Shown here: positions 28,666 to 39,231 of the stretch, one piece after another
Layout: every line of letters begins with the position of its first letter
Numbering within the stretch: position 1 is the stretch's first letter
Assembly: GCF_015209595.1 (NCBI RefSeq)
Contig: NZ_JADEYS010000007.1
Location: 1 to 64,000, forward strand
Length of the DNA: 64,000 nucleotides
Origin: Pontibacterium sinense
GTDB lineage: Bacteria > Pseudomonadota > Gammaproteobacteria > Pseudomonadales > Balneatricaceae
Direction of reading: 5' to 3'
Program-made: the position numbers and the translations under genes
The notes under the pieces: generated by a model
Told to the model about the DNA's origin: nothing
The model's input: only the letters and a program-made list of their open reading frames with translations
The model's database searches: none

Positions 28666-29448
28666 ATGCTGGATTTACTAGCCCGTCTTGGGCATAACGG
28701 ATTGAAAAAGCTCGAAGCGTTTGGTTCGGCAGGCATTATTTTGATGCAGTCGCTGATTGCGCGTCCGCAGCCCGCGACTATGCTGCCGCTGGTGATAAAG
28801 CAGATTCACTTTGTGGGTGTGTTGTCACTGATCATTATTGTGGTCTCAGGTTTGTTTATTGGTATGGTGCTGGGGCTTCAGGGCTATACGATTTTAGTGG
28901 ACTACGGATCCGAGCAGGCTGTAGGACAGATGGTGGCGCTGAGCTTGGTGCGTGAACTTGCGCCAGTGGTTACTGCTCTGTTGTTTGCAGGTCGGGCAGG
29001 CTCTGCACTTACGGCAGAGATCGGTTTGATGAAAGCAACTGAGCAGCTTTCTAGTCTGGAAATGATCGGGGTTGACCCGTTGCGACGTATTGTTGCGCCA
29101 CGTTTGTGGGCGGGTTTTATCTGTTTGCCGGTATTGGCGACCATCTTCTCTCTGGTCGGTATATTTGGCGGCGCGCTGGTGGGTATCGAGTGGCTGGGTA
29201 TCTACGAAGGATCATTTTGGTCCAACATGCAAAACTCAGTGGATTTTTCTGAGGATATCCTAAACGGCCTGATTAAGGCGGTGGTATTTGGTTTTGTCGT
29301 AACCTGGATCGCAGTGTTTCAGGGATATGATTGTGTTCCAACGTCGGAAGGGATTAGTGATGCCACGACCAAAACGGTGGTTTATGCCTCGTTGTCGGTG
29401 TTGGCACTAGACTTTGTTCTGACTGCATTAATGTTTGGAGATTTATAG
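28666..29448 (+). CDS. mlaE: phospholipid ABC transporter permease MlaE
   Basis: A 260-residue permease of the MlaE/YrbE family with about five helices. The conserved [29 protein letters not shown] coupling region and [22 protein letters not shown] are present. Two bases separate it from mlaF. Confidence 0.97.
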   Translation: MLDLLARLGHNGLKKLEAFGSAGIILMQSLIARPQPATMLPLVIKQIHFVGVLSLIIIVVSGLFIGMVLGLQGYTILVDYGSEQAVGQMVALSLVRELAPVVTALLFAGRAGSALTAEIGLMKATEQLSSLEMIGVDPLRRIVAPRLWAGFICLPVLATIFSLVGIFGGALVGIEWLGIYEGSFWSNMQNSVDFSEDILNGLIKAVVFGFVVTWIAVFQGYDCVPTSEGISDATTKTVVYASLSVLALDFVLTALMFGDL

Positions 29449-29449
29449 T

Positions 29450-29905
29450 ATGCGCATCCGGGTCTTGGAGATAGGAGTTGGTGCTTTCCTATTGATGGGG
29501 TTGGTGGCTCTGTTGATGCTGGCGGTGAACGTCAGCGGTCTTAATTTCGAGAGCAAAGGGACTTACCGTGTCTATGCGCGCTTTGAGAATATCGGCGGGC
29601 TTACGGAGCGATCTAAAGTCACTATGTCAGGGGTGCTGATTGGTCAGGTAACGGATATTCGTTTGGATTCTGACGCACTGCAGGCCTTGGTGGAGATGGA
29701 AATCTCCAAAGATGTGGATTTTCTGTCGATCGACAGTTCTGTATCTATACTGACCGCTGGGTTGCTTGGGGAAAAATATATTGGTGTGGTAGCTGGTGCT
29801 GAAGAAGAGTTTCTGCAGGATGGTGATTTCTTCGAGGATACCCAGTCAGCCTTGGTGCTTGAGGACTTGATTGGTAAGTTCCTATTCAATGAAGTTTCGG
29901 AATAA
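29450..29905 (+). CDS. mlaD: phospholipid-binding MCE protein MlaD
   Basis: A 151-residue single-MCE-domain protein, anchored by one N-terminal helix (about residues 7-29), that forms a hexameric ring with the permease. The ATG directly after the mlaE stop is chosen; it has GGAG 9 bases upstream and gives the usual MRxRxxEIxVG start. A five-codon upstream extension overlaps mlaE. Confidence 0.95.
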   Translation: MRIRVLEIGVGAFLLMGLVALLMLAVNVSGLNFESKGTYRVYARFENIGGLTERSKVTMSGVLIGQVTDIRLDSDALQALVEMEISKDVDFLSIDSSVSILTAGLLGEKYIGVVAGAEEEFLQDGDFFEDTQSALVLEDLIGKFLFNEVSE

Positions 29906-29915
29906 AGGTTTTTCT

Positions 29916-30560
29916 ATGTTTAAGCAGCTTGTAAACAAAGTGACAGTAGTTTTAACCGCATTGTTGTTGACGACGTCTCTGCCCGCCGTGGCTTCATGGG
30001 AGGAGGCAAGCCAGGTTGTCGAAGATGCAACGGGCAAAATGCTAAATTTAATGGAAGATACCAGCTATCGGGAGGAAGGGAAGTTTTCAGCGCTGGTCTC
30101 CGAAATTGATACGTTGCTGGATCCAGTGGTGGATTTTCCTTACATCTCCAAGCTAGTTATGGGTAAGTACTACCGTAAAGCTTCTGCTGATGATCGTACT
30201 GAGTTTGCGGGCGTATTTCGTACTACATTGCTGAAAACTTATGCGAAAGCCATTGTTGGCTTTGATATTAAGGGTTATGAAGTCGTTCCGGCGAGAAAGA
30301 AAAGTCCTAAGCCGGATAAGCAAATTGTGACGGTTGAGGTTACATCTGGTGCTGGCACAAAGTTCACGCTGGTGTACTACATGCGCAAAAAAGCGGGTGA
30401 GTGGCGTTTAGTTAATGTGAACCTGGATGGTGTGAACTTGCGATTGACCTTCAAAAATCAGTTTGCAGATTTGGCGCAGAAATCCCGGGGCGATGTGTCG
30501 CGCACGGTGGCGATGTGGAAAGAGCAAATTGACCCTGATAAAGGCGTCAGCAATGGCTGA
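29916..30560 (+). CDS. mlaC: phospholipid-binding periplasmic protein MlaC
   Basis: A 214-residue periplasmic shuttle that carries phospholipid between MlaA-OmpC and MlaFEDB. The start giving MFKQLVNKV is chosen because AAAGG precedes it and it begins a clean signal peptide ending PAVA-SW; upstream in-frame starts lie inside mlaD. The Tol-Tol-Ttg2D domain fills the mature part. Confidence 0.95.
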   Translation: MFKQLVNKVTVVLTALLLTTSLPAVASWEEASQVVEDATGKMLNLMEDTSYREEGKFSALVSEIDTLLDPVVDFPYISKLVMGKYYRKASADDRTEFAGVFRTTLLKTYAKAIVGFDIKGYEVVPARKKSPKPDKQIVTVEVTSGAGTKFTLVYYMRKKAGEWRLVNVNLDGVNLRLTFKNQFADLAQKSRGDVSRTVAMWKEQIDPDKGVSNG

Positions 30561-30849
30561 TTGGAAAGTCGAGCGCACGGGTGAGCTGGAGTTGCAGTTA
30601 TCCGGTGCGTTAAAGTTTTCGGATATTACTGAAATCCGCAAAACTGTCGATCAGTTGTTGGGTGAGATGTCAGGCGAGGTCTCTTGTGATTTTTCCGGCG
30701 TGAGTCGGGTTGATAGTTCTGCTCTGTCATTGTGGTTGTGCGCATTGCGTCGTGCAGAGGTGTTAGGTCTGACCTTGAAGCCAGTTAATGTCCCATCTGA
30801 TATGCAGTCCATTGCGGGGTTGGTGGGGCTGGAGCAATGCTTTAGCTAA
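30553..30849 (+). CDS. mlaB: STAS-domain protein MlaB
   Basis: A 98-residue STAS protein that binds MlaF and is needed for transporter activity. It overlaps the mlaC end by 8 bases (ATGGCTGA). The STAS core DFSGVSRVDSSALSLW is visible. Confidence 0.92.
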   Translation: MADWKVERTGELELQLSGALKFSDITEIRKTVDQLLGEMSGEVSCDFSGVSRVDSSALSLWLCALRRAEVLGLTLKPVNVPSDMQSIAGLVGLEQCFS

Positions 30850-30861
30850 TTGAATACTCAT

Positions 30862-30891
30862 TAGAAGGCGATCTGACAGATCGCCTTTTTT
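30862..30891 (+). terminator. terminator after mlaB
   Basis: AAGGCGATCTG/AGATCGCCTT stem with a very short loop and a T-run, 16 bases after the mlaB stop. Confidence 0.85.
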
Positions 30892-30957
30892 GTTTCAATC
30901 CGGTATGATTTCGCGTTTATTTGAACACATTGCATAGTTCGCCAGTTGGAGTATGAA

Positions 30958-31200
30958 ATGCAAGCAGAAGAAGTCAAACAGATCATCGAGTCCAAACTCG
31001 AAGGCTGTACCGCATATACTGCCGGTGAAGGGTGTGATTTTCAGGTGACTGTTGTTGGGGGGCTGTTTGAAGGCCTGCGCCCGGTAAAAAAACAGCAGTT
31101 GGTTTATGGATGTCTGAATGAATACATCGCTGACGGCACAATCCACGCATTAACCATCAAAGCCTACACTCCCGAGCAGTGGGACGCGCTGCAAAAATAA
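30958..31200 (+). CDS. ibaG: BolA-family iron-sulfur metabolism protein IbaG
   Basis: An 80-residue BolA-like protein (YrbA/IbaG) that partners monothiol glutaredoxins. The class II BolA core HALTIKAYTPEQW and the FEGLRPVKKQQLVY segment are visible. The ATG giving MQAEEV is chosen, with TTGGAG as its ribosome site. It lies 27 bases before murA, as in E. coli. Confidence 0.93.
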   Translation: MQAEEVKQIIESKLEGCTAYTAGEGCDFQVTVVGGLFEGLRPVKKQQLVYGCLNEYIADGTIHALTIKAYTPEQWDALQK

Positions 31201-31211
31201 CCTTCCAATGA

Positions 31212-32489
<1,278 letters not shown>

Positions 32490-32509
32490 ATACAGGTATT
32501 GAGAGTAGC

Positions 32510-33166
32510 ATGAAGCAGCAACTGACCATCGCGCTGTCCAAAGGGCGTATCCTCAAAGAGACCCTGCCTCTGTTGGCAGCGGCTGATATTGTTCCGGCTG
32601 AGGATATCTTCAGTAGCCGTAAGCTTATCTTTGATACGAACCATGAGCATATCAAGTTTGTGGTGATTCGTGCGACCGACGTGCCAACGTATGTTGAGTA
32701 TGGTGGTGCGGATATGGGGATCGCCGGTAAAGATGTGTTGCTTGAGCATGGTGCTAAAGGCTTGTATGAACCACTGGATCTGAAGATTGCCCGTTGCAGG
32801 CTGATGGTTGCCGGTATGAAGGGTGCGCCTGCGGTTGAAGGTCGTATGAAAGTGGCGTCCAAGTTCGTCAATATCACCCGTGATTACTTTGCTAAGCAGG
32901 GTGTTCAGGTTGATATCATCAAATTGTACGGCGCGATGGAGCTGGCACCTATTATGGGTCTGGCGGATCGCATCGTAGATATTGTTGATACTGGCAATAC
33001 GCTGCGCGCTAACGGTCTGGAACCGATGGAATCGATTGATGATGACATCAGTTCCCGTCTGGTTGTCGGACAGGCATCCATGAAAATGAAACACAAACAG
33101 ATTCAGCCGATTTTGGATAAGCTGGCGGCCGCTATCGATGCCAGAGAGGCGGAGGCATCTGTATGA
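32510..33166 (+). CDS. hisG: ATP phosphoribosyltransferase, short form
   Basis: A 218-residue short-form HisG, catalysing the first step of histidine synthesis. It lacks the C-terminal regulatory ACT-like domain, so by family rule it needs HisZ, which is not in this window. The PRPP loop region [14 protein letters not shown] is present. It overlaps hisD by 4 bases. Confidence 0.97.
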   Translation: MKQQLTIALSKGRILKETLPLLAAADIVPAEDIFSSRKLIFDTNHEHIKFVVIRATDVPTYVEYGGADMGIAGKDVLLEHGAKGLYEPLDLKIARCRLMVAGMKGAPAVEGRMKVASKFVNITRDYFAKQGVQVDIIKLYGAMELAPIMGLADRIVDIVDTGNTLRANGLEPMESIDDDISSRLVVGQASMKMKHKQIQPILDKLAAAIDAREAEASV

Positions 33167-34473
33167 GTGACCTGAGTATTACCCGTCTGGATTCTCAGCA
33201 GGATGACTTTGCAGCTGAACTGGACCGTCTTTTGGCTTGGGAATCCGTATCTGATGGTAAGGTTAATCAGATTGTTGATGAGATTCTGGGGCGTGTGAAG
33301 GCCGAAGGTGATGCAGCAGTGGTTGAATATACCAACCGCTTTGATCGTCTACAGGTTGAATCTATGGCTGAGCTGGAGATGAGTCAGGAGCGTTTGCACA
33401 ATGCTCTCGACAATCTGCCTGCTGAGCAGCGCCAGGCCTTGGAGACGGCCGCTGAGCGTGTGCGTGGTTATCACGAGCGCCAGAAAGGTGAGTCTTGGCA
33501 GTACTCCGAAGCTGACGGCACAATGCTGGGCCAGAAAGTAACCCCGATGGACCGTGTTGGCTTGTATGTGCCGGGTGGTAAGGCATCCTACCCATCATCA
33601 GTCCTAATGAACGCAATGCCGGCAAAAGTTGCGGGTGTGGCCGAGATTATTATGGTCGTGCCGACGCCGGATGGTGAGGTGAACGAGCTGGTGCTGGCTG
33701 CGGCTGCGCTGGCGGGTGTTGATCGTGTCTTCTGTGTGGGTGGCGCTCAAGCGGTTGCTGCTCTGGCTTACGGTACTGAAACTGTGCCGAAAGTGGATAA
33801 GATCGTCGGTCCTGGCAATATCTTTGTTGCTACGGCTAAGCGTGCGGTTTTTGGTGCCGTTGGCATCGATATGATCGCAGGTCCATCTGAAATTCTTGTT
33901 GTCTGTGATGGCAAGACGGACCCTGACTGGATCGCAATGGATCTGTTTTCACAGGCAGAGCATGATGAAGATGCGCAGTCTATTCTCGTGTCTCCTGACG
34001 CTGATTTTATTAGTGCAGTGGAAGCGAGCATTAATAAGCTGCTGCCAACGATGGAGCGAAAATCGATTATCGACGTCTCTTTACGTGAGCGTGCTGCGCT
34101 GATTAAAGTGAAGGACATGGACGAAGCGATGGAAGTGACCAATCGCATCGCGCCAGAGCATCTTGAATTATCGGTTGAAGATCCTGAATCATTAGTGCCG
34201 AAGGTGCGTCATGCTGGGGCGATTTTCATGGGACGGTATACCGCGGAAGCGCTGGGTGATTACTGTGCTGGCCCCAACCATGTTTTGCCGACATCGGGTA
34301 CCGCACGCTTTTCTTCGCCACTGGGTGTCTATGATTTCCAGAAGCGTTCATCACTGATTATGTTCTCCGCAGAGGGTGCTTCAGAGATGGGTAAAGTGGC
34401 GTCTGTACTGGCGCGCGGAGAAAGCCTGACAGCTCACGCCCGTTCTGCTGAATACCGTATCAAGAAAGATTGA
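33163..34473 (+). CDS. hisD: histidinol dehydrogenase
   Basis: The 436-residue Zn enzyme carrying out the last two steps of histidine synthesis. Recognisable blocks are [42 protein letters not shown] and the Zn/catalytic SQAEHDE. It is followed directly by a terminator, so hisC, which often comes next in pseudomonads, is not in this operon. Confidence 0.98.
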   Translation: MSDLSITRLDSQQDDFAAELDRLLAWESVSDGKVNQIVDEILGRVKAEGDAAVVEYTNRFDRLQVESMAELEMSQERLHNALDNLPAEQRQALETAAERVRGYHERQKGESWQYSEADGTMLGQKVTPMDRVGLYVPGGKASYPSSVLMNAMPAKVAGVAEIIMVVPTPDGEVNELVLAAAALAGVDRVFCVGGAQAVAALAYGTETVPKVDKIVGPGNIFVATAKRAVFGAVGIDMIAGPSEILVVCDGKTDPDWIAMDLFSQAEHDEDAQSILVSPDADFISAVEASINKLLPTMERKSIIDVSLRERAALIKVKDMDEAMEVTNRIAPEHLELSVEDPESLVPKVRHAGAIFMGRYTAEALGDYCAGPNHVLPTSGTARFSSPLGVYDFQKRSSLIMFSAEGASEMGKVASVLARGESLTAHARSAEYRIKKD

Positions 34474-34494
34474 TCGCTACTGGGTGATCGACAA

Positions 34495-34526
34495 ATAAAA
34501 AAGGCTCCCTGGCGGAGCCTTTTTTA
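34495..34526. terminator. bidirectional terminator between hisD and degS
   Basis: GGCTCC/GGAGCC arms around CTGGC, flanked by an A-run and a T-run. Confidence 0.88.
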
Positions 34527-34550
34527 TAGTCTGAATGTCTCTGTGTTATA

Positions 34551-35702
34551 TCAGCTGCGGCTGCGTGGTCGTTCAAAGATTTTCACTGTCAGAGACAGTT
34601 GCTGATCGTTTCGAATGACATCAATGCTAATCTCGTCACCCGGCTTATATTTGGCGATTTGGTCCATGGATGTCCGGCGATCACGGATCGGTTTATCGTT
34701 GATCGCAATCATGATATCCCCGGGTTGAATCCCCGCCTGATGGGCGGGTCCGTTTCGAAAAATACCGGCGATAATAAGACCACGCGTATCAGACATGCCA
34801 AACGATTCGGCTAACTGGGGTGTGAGTTCCTGTACTTCAATGCCCAGCCAGCCACGAATAACCCGGCCATGCTGGATCAAATCCTGCATAACCTGCTTCG
34901 TCAGGTTGGATGGGATTGCAAACCCAATACCCTGAGAGCCGCCTGATTTTGTATAAATGACGGTATTGATACCAATCAGGTTACCGTAAGCATCGATCAA
35001 TGCTCCGCCTGAGTTGCCTGGATTAATGGCGGCGTCTGTCTGAATAAAATCTTCATAGGTATTCAGGCCCAGACTATTACGTCCTGTGGCGCTGATGATG
35101 CCCATAGTGACTGTTTGGCCAACGCCAAATGGGTTGCCTATCGCGAGAGTTACGTCGCCAACCTGAATGCCATCTGAGTCCGTAAGTGTGATGCTGGGCA
35201 GGCTTTCCAGATCAATCTTCAGAACGGCAAGGTCTGTTTCCGGATCGTTGCCGATCAATGAGGCCATTGCCTCTCTGCCGTCTTTCAGAGCGACAACAAT
35301 ACTATCGGCACCTTCGATCACATGGTTATTAGTGGCAATGTAACCTTGTGGGCTCAGAATAACGCCTGAACCTAAGCTGGATTCAATGCGTTGCCTGTGT
35401 GGTGTATCGCGCTGATCAAGGAAATTACGGTAAAACGGGTCATCAGCGAGGGGTGTTTTTTGCTTAACCAGTGTCCGGGTATAGATATTTACGACGGCAG
35501 GCGCAGCAATGTTTACCGCATCCGCATACGACACAGGTCCCTGGCCTCGAGCGCCAGCGGGTTGTAGGGAGGGCTTATCCGTCTGCCGGATTTCTACCGT
35601 GTTAACCTTAGGGGCAAACAGGTCAGGAAAAAACTGCAGCAGAATAATCGCTGCGAATATACCGGTGACGACGGGCCATAGTAAAAAAGAGAATCTTCGC
35701 AT
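34551..35702 (-). CDS. degS: DegS/AlgW-type membrane-anchored serine protease
   Basis: A 383-residue HtrA-family protease. An N-terminal anchor helix (about residues 8-25) leads to a trypsin-like domain with triad His127, Asp157 and Ser231 (GNSGG), then a single PDZ domain (about 280-375). In E. coli (DegS) and Pseudomonas (AlgW) it senses misfolded outer-membrane proteins and cuts the anti-sigma factor RseA/MucA. One PDZ and the anchor favour DegS/AlgW over DegP. It stands alone, divergent from ybgI. Confidence 0.94.
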   Translation of the reverse strand: MRRFSFLLWPVVTGIFAAIILLQFFPDLFAPKVNTVEIRQTDKPSLQPAGARGQGPVSYADAVNIAAPAVVNIYTRTLVKQKTPLADDPFYRNFLDQRDTPHRQRIESSLGSGVILSPQGYIATNNHVIEGADSIVVALKDGREAMASLIGNDPETDLAVLKIDLESLPSITLTDSDGIQVGDVTLAIGNPFGVGQTVTMGIISATGRNSLGLNTYEDFIQTDAAINPGNSGGALIDAYGNLIGINTVIYTKSGGSQGIGFAIPSNLTKQVMQDLIQHGRVIRGWLGIEVQELTPQLAESFGMSDTRGLIIAGIFRNGPAHQAGIQPGDIMIAINDKPIRDRRTSMDQIAKYKPGDEISIDVIRNDQQLSLTVKIFERPRSRS

Positions 35703-35782
35703 TGTCTCGGGGTTGAAGGTTTAACGGGATTCTTGAATTATACGAAGATAACAATGGTTATGTGAATCTGAATCAGGATTAT

Positions 35783-36544
35783 ATGTCGATAAGTAGGAAA
35801 GAACTGGTCAACTATCTGGACCAAAGGCTTACACCGGAACGTTTTCGCGACTATGCGCCGAATGGGTTGCAGGTCGAAGGGTGTGAGCAGGTGAGTCGTA
35901 TTGTGACAGGTGTGACGGCGTCGCAGGCGCTGATTGATGCCGCTGTCGCGTGGAATGCTGATGCGATATTGGTACACCACGGATATTTCTGGAAAGGGGA
36001 AAATCCCTGTATTACCGGAATGAAACAGCGACGTATTAAGACCTTACTGCAGCATGATATCAATCTACTGGGCTATCACCTGCCACTGGATGCGCATTCG
36101 GAGATTGGTAATAACGCGGTTTTGGCCAAATTGCTGGGAATAACGGTCACCGGCGGATTGGAAGAGGGTAACCCCCTCAGTATCGGCGTGACGGGCAGAC
36201 TTGATGCGCCTATGAGTTTGCAGGAGCTGGGTGATCGCGTCAGTCAGGTTTTAAATCGCCCTCCCATGCTTATTGCGGGTGGGGAGCATCGGATTACCAC
36301 AATCGGTTTGTGTACCGGTGGTGCACAAGGCTATATCGAGAAAGCTATTGATCTTGGATTAGATGCATATTTGTCGGGTGAAATTTCAGAACCCACGGTG
36401 CATAGTGCGCGTGAAAATGGCGTTCACTACATTGCAGCCGGGCATCATGCAACAGAGCGCTTTGGCGCGAAAGCCTTAGGGGAAGAGCTGGCCGAAAAGT
36501 TTGGTATTGAGCAGATGTTTGTGGATATCGATAATCCAGTCTGA
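35783..36544 (+). CDS. ybgI: Nif3-like dinuclear metal centre protein (YbgI)
   Basis: A 253-residue NIF3/DUF34 protein of the GTP cyclohydrolase I type 2 group. The metal ligands are visible in ILVHHGYFWKG, LPLDAH and the late AAGHHATERFG. The fold makes toroidal hexamers; its biochemical role is unsettled. The ATG preceded by CAGGAT is preferred over an upstream in-frame GTG. Confidence 0.93.
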   Translation: MSISRKELVNYLDQRLTPERFRDYAPNGLQVEGCEQVSRIVTGVTASQALIDAAVAWNADAILVHHGYFWKGENPCITGMKQRRIKTLLQHDINLLGYHLPLDAHSEIGNNAVLAKLLGITVTGGLEEGNPLSIGVTGRLDAPMSLQELGDRVSQVLNRPPMLIAGGEHRITTIGLCTGGAQGYIEKAIDLGLDAYLSGEISEPTVHSARENGVHYIAAGHHATERFGAKALGEELAEKFGIEQMFVDIDNPV

Positions 36545-36560
36545 TCAGTACAGTATTTGG

Positions 36561-36598
36561 GTACAAAAAACCGGCCTATATGAGCCGGTTTTTTGTAC
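36561..36598. terminator. fully symmetric bidirectional terminator between ybgI and yhcB
   Basis: ACCGGC and GCCGGT arms, flanked by six A and six T. The symmetry extends outward to GTAC on both sides, a 15-base arm on each flank of the loop. Confidence 0.9.
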
Positions 36599-36617
36599 TG
36601 GATAAACGAGTAATCAT

Positions 36618-37181
36618 TCAGGCTGGTTTAGTCGTTTCTTCAGTCTTGTTCTCTTCTTTTTTCTCTGCAAAGTCAGCAGGATCAGCAGGGGTTTCTTCAC
36701 CCTCCTTTTCACCTTCTTTCAGACCGAAGGTTTCAGACAGCGTACCTTCTTCGTCTGGTTTTTTCGGTGCGTAATCCAGTGGTGCTGCCATTGAGCTATC
36801 GCTCTCTTCAGACGTTTCGGATGCTGTAGCGTCTGCGACAACATCTTCTTCAGGTTCTGCGGTCAGACGTGGCTGAGCAGCTTCTTCCAGCGTACGGGTC
36901 GCAACGTCACTACTGCACAGTTCAACAGAGCTTTTCGCCAGATGCAGGTGAACCGCTTTGTAGCTATCGGTCAGACTGCTGACCAGATCGGCCGTCTCTT
37001 CAAAGTGTGTTGTGACCTTCTCTTTGTATTCCGCCAGTTCGCGTTGAGTTTCGTCCAGCTGCTCAATCAGCTCTAGCTGACGATTGTCATTGCCGCCAGA
37101 ACGTCCCAGCAAATAACCAATCAAAGTACCCACGATTAGTGCTACAACGGCGATGATCCATACAGTACTGCTTGCGTCCAC
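36618..37181 (-). CDS. yhcB: YhcB family membrane protein (DUF1043)
   Basis: A 187-residue protein with one N-terminal helix (about residues 6-25) with a GTLIGYLLGR exit, then a coiled coil (about 35-85) and a long acidic, disordered tail rich in Glu, Ala, Ser and Thr. This is the YhcB/ZapG layout, linked in E. coli to division and envelope synthesis. The tail is longer than in E. coli YhcB (about 132 residues). Its neighbours degS, murA and his genes are typical for this family. Confidence 0.9.
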   Translation of the reverse strand: MDASSTVWIIAVVALIVGTLIGYLLGRSGGNDNRQLELIEQLDETQRELAEYKEKVTTHFEETADLVSSLTDSYKAVHLHLAKSSVELCSSDVATRTLEEAAQPRLTAEPEEDVVADATASETSEESDSSMAAPLDYAPKKPDEEGTLSETFGLKEGEKEGEETPADPADFAEKKEENKTEETTKPA

Positions 37182-37320
37182 GAGTGCTCCTTCTAGTCTG
37201 AAAGGGGGTCAGAAAAGTGTCATAAAACTACTGACAAGGATATAGCAATCAGTGCTGAAAGCCCATATGCCCTGTACGTGCAGTATTGTGCTGTTTGCGC
37301 CAGATCATGGGTATAAGCGA

Positions 37321-38061
37321 TTAGTCGGCTTTGCCCGCGCGCCAGTCCTGTGCGTCTTGATGACGTGCAGCCAGATACTCAATTTGTTCCTTCAGAATAC
37401 CGCACGCGAGATCGGCATCCTGTTGTTGAATCGCCTCGAGCAAACGCCGGTGATGGTCAATGATGACCGTACGCTCGCGAAATCGATAAGCGATCATATT
37501 CGCAACGGGCTGCAACGCTTCGATGACGGCATACATCACAAAAGCGAGCATGCGATTACCACTGGCATCGGCAATTATTCGGTGGAATCGAACGTCAGAG
37601 GCGCAGAAATCTTCCGCAGTGATACGTTCATCTGTCTGGACTTCCAGCTCGTGGATTAGCGCGCTAAGTTGGCTTTCGCTACGGTGTTGCGCCGCCAGGC
37701 GACAGCAGGTGCTTTCCAGTTCGAGACGAGCAGCGTTAATTTCGTCCAGATCCACCTCTTTCAGACTGACGAGCATCGTTGCCGCACTGGTCAGGCTATC
37801 GCTGAGTTGGGCAACTGAAGGCTTGGTGACAAATGTCCCGCCAGTGGGGCCGCGTTTTGAGCGGACCAGATTTTTTGCCGCAAGGCGTTTCAAGGCTTCA
37901 CGAATCGTCGGACGGGATACTTGATATCGCTTGGATAACTCATCTTCTGTCGGCAAACGATCATCGGCTTTCAGCGTGCCATCAAGGATCGCTTCCTGCA
38001 GTTGATCGGCAATCTGACTGGATAGGCTGCTGCGATTTACCGGTTCTACCTCAAAGCTCAA
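37321..38061 (-). CDS. FadR-subfamily GntR transcriptional regulator
   Basis: A 246-residue regulator. The N-terminal winged HTH (about residues 13-75; LPTEDELSKRYQVSRPTIREALKRL) is followed by an all-helical FCD ligand domain with metal-type ligands in SDVRFHRII and IDHHRRLLEAI. It is divergent from acuI, 122 bases apart, with a palindrome between them that would suit it as operator. It likely represses acuI and itself until an acid ligand binds; the ligand is unknown. Confidence 0.92.
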   Translation of the reverse strand: MSFEVEPVNRSSLSSQIADQLQEAILDGTLKADDRLPTEDELSKRYQVSRPTIREALKRLAAKNLVRSKRGPTGGTFVTKPSVAQLSDSLTSAATMLVSLKEVDLDEINAARLELESTCCRLAAQHRSESQLSALIHELEVQTDERITAEDFCASDVRFHRIIADASGNRMLAFVMYAVIEALQPVANMIAYRFRERTVIIDHHRRLLEAIQQQDADLACGILKEQIEYLAARHQDAQDWRAGKAD

Positions 38062-38118
38062 AGGGGTGCTCTCCGATACTGAATAGTTGATCAGAGACTA
38101 TTCTAACGTAAGAAAGCG

Positions 38119-38158
38119 TTGACTTGAATTTTTATTAATTTATATTTGTAAGACAAAT
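38119..38158 (+). promoter_or_regulatory. acuI promoter overlapped by a GntR-type operator
   Basis: TTGACT (38119-38124) and TATATT (38141-38146) have 16-base spacing. A perfect palindrome ATTTGT-AAG-ACAAAT (38144-38158) covers the end of the -10 and the start point. TTGT-N3-ACAA fits the form of FadR/FCD GntR operators. Confidence 0.65.
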
Positions 38159-38183
38159 TAACTTAATGATCGAGGACGAAGTG

Positions 38184-39167
38184 ATGTTCAAAGCATTAGT
38201 GCTGAATGAGGTCGAAGGTAAAACGGTTTCCGCTGTGGAGTCGCTGGAGCTGGATGCATTGCCGGCTGAAGATGTGCTGGTTGAGGTCGATTACTCGTCC
38301 CTGAACTACAAAGACGGTCTGGCAGTGACCGGTACCGGAAAGATCATTCGTAACTTCCCAATGGTGCCAGGTATTGATCTGGTTGGTACGGTTGTGGAGT
38401 CGGCATCCGATGATTACAGCGCAGGTGACAAAGTTGTCATGACGGGCTGGGGCGTTGGTGAAAATTATTGGGGTGGCTACTCCCAAATGGCGCGTATGAA
38501 ACCTGAATGGCTGGTACATCTGCCTGAAGGTATGGAGCCGCGCAAAACCATGGAGATCGGTACCGCCGGTTTGACCGCAATGTTATGTGTTATGGCGCTG
38601 GAAGACGGTGGTGTATTGCCAACCAGTGGCCCGGTCATTGTTACAGGTGCTGCAGGCGGTGTCGGCAGTGTTGCGGTGAGTATTCTGGCTGGATTGGGGT
38701 ACGAAGTGGCTGCAGTGACAGGACGTCCGGAAACTGAAGCGTATCTGCGCGAGCTGGGGGCGACTACGATACTGACGCGAGAAGAGATGGCTGAAAAAAG
38801 TCGTCCGCTGGAACGTCAGCGTTGGGCGGGTGCTGTTGATACCGTGGGTGATGCAATTCTGGCGCGTGTGCTGGCGGAAATGAACTACAGTGGTGTTGTG
38901 GCGGCCTGCGGTTTGGCTGGTGGTTTTAAACTGCCAACCACGGTTATGCCATTTATTCTGCGTAACGTGCGTCTGCAGGGTGTAGATTCCGTGATGTGTC
39001 CGGTTGCACGCCGTCAGGAAGCCTGGGGCCGTCTACAGAGTCAGCTGCCTGATTCTGCACTGGGTGAAATCTCTGAACTGATCTCACTGGATCAGGTTGA
39101 CGATTACGCTAATCGGATTGTAAATGGTCAGGTACGTGGTCGTGTGGTGGTTGATCTGAAGAAATAA
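38184..39167 (+). CDS. acuI: acrylyl-CoA reductase-type quinone oxidoreductase (AcuI/YhdH)
   Basis: A 327-residue zinc-free MDR enzyme. The Rossmann motif VTGAAGGVGSVAV (about residues 150-162) binds NADPH, and the N-terminal SLNYKDGLAVTGTGKI block identifies the YhdH/AcuI group, which reduces acryloyl-CoA to propionyl-CoA. In marine bacteria this detoxifies the acrylate arm of DMSP breakdown; no other DMSP gene is seen here. The start giving MFKALVLNE is used, after GAGG; a six-codon upstream extension is less typical. Confidence 0.92.
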   Translation: MFKALVLNEVEGKTVSAVESLELDALPAEDVLVEVDYSSLNYKDGLAVTGTGKIIRNFPMVPGIDLVGTVVESASDDYSAGDKVVMTGWGVGENYWGGYSQMARMKPEWLVHLPEGMEPRKTMEIGTAGLTAMLCVMALEDGGVLPTSGPVIVTGAAGGVGSVAVSILAGLGYEVAAVTGRPETEAYLRELGATTILTREEMAEKSRPLERQRWAGAVDTVGDAILARVLAEMNYSGVVAACGLAGGFKLPTTVMPFILRNVRLQGVDSVMCPVARRQEAWGRLQSQLPDSALGEISELISLDQVDDYANRIVNGQVRGRVVVDLKK

Positions 39168-39178
39168 TCACCGGAACC

Positions 39179-39211
39179 AAAAAAAAGCCTGTCGTTGTGA
39201 CAGGCTTTTTT
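39179..39211. terminator. bidirectional terminator between acuI and nnrS
   Basis: AGCCTGTC and GACAGGCT arms, with seven A before and six T after. Confidence 0.9.
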
Positions 39212-39231
39212 GTATCTGTAGTAATTAGGTG

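Noticed and set aside
37321-39167. Part of a DMSP catabolic cluster
   Set aside because: AcuI and a regulator are present, but no dddX/dmd, acuK or prpE genes are adjacent; AcuI/YhdH is also common outside DMSP clusters.
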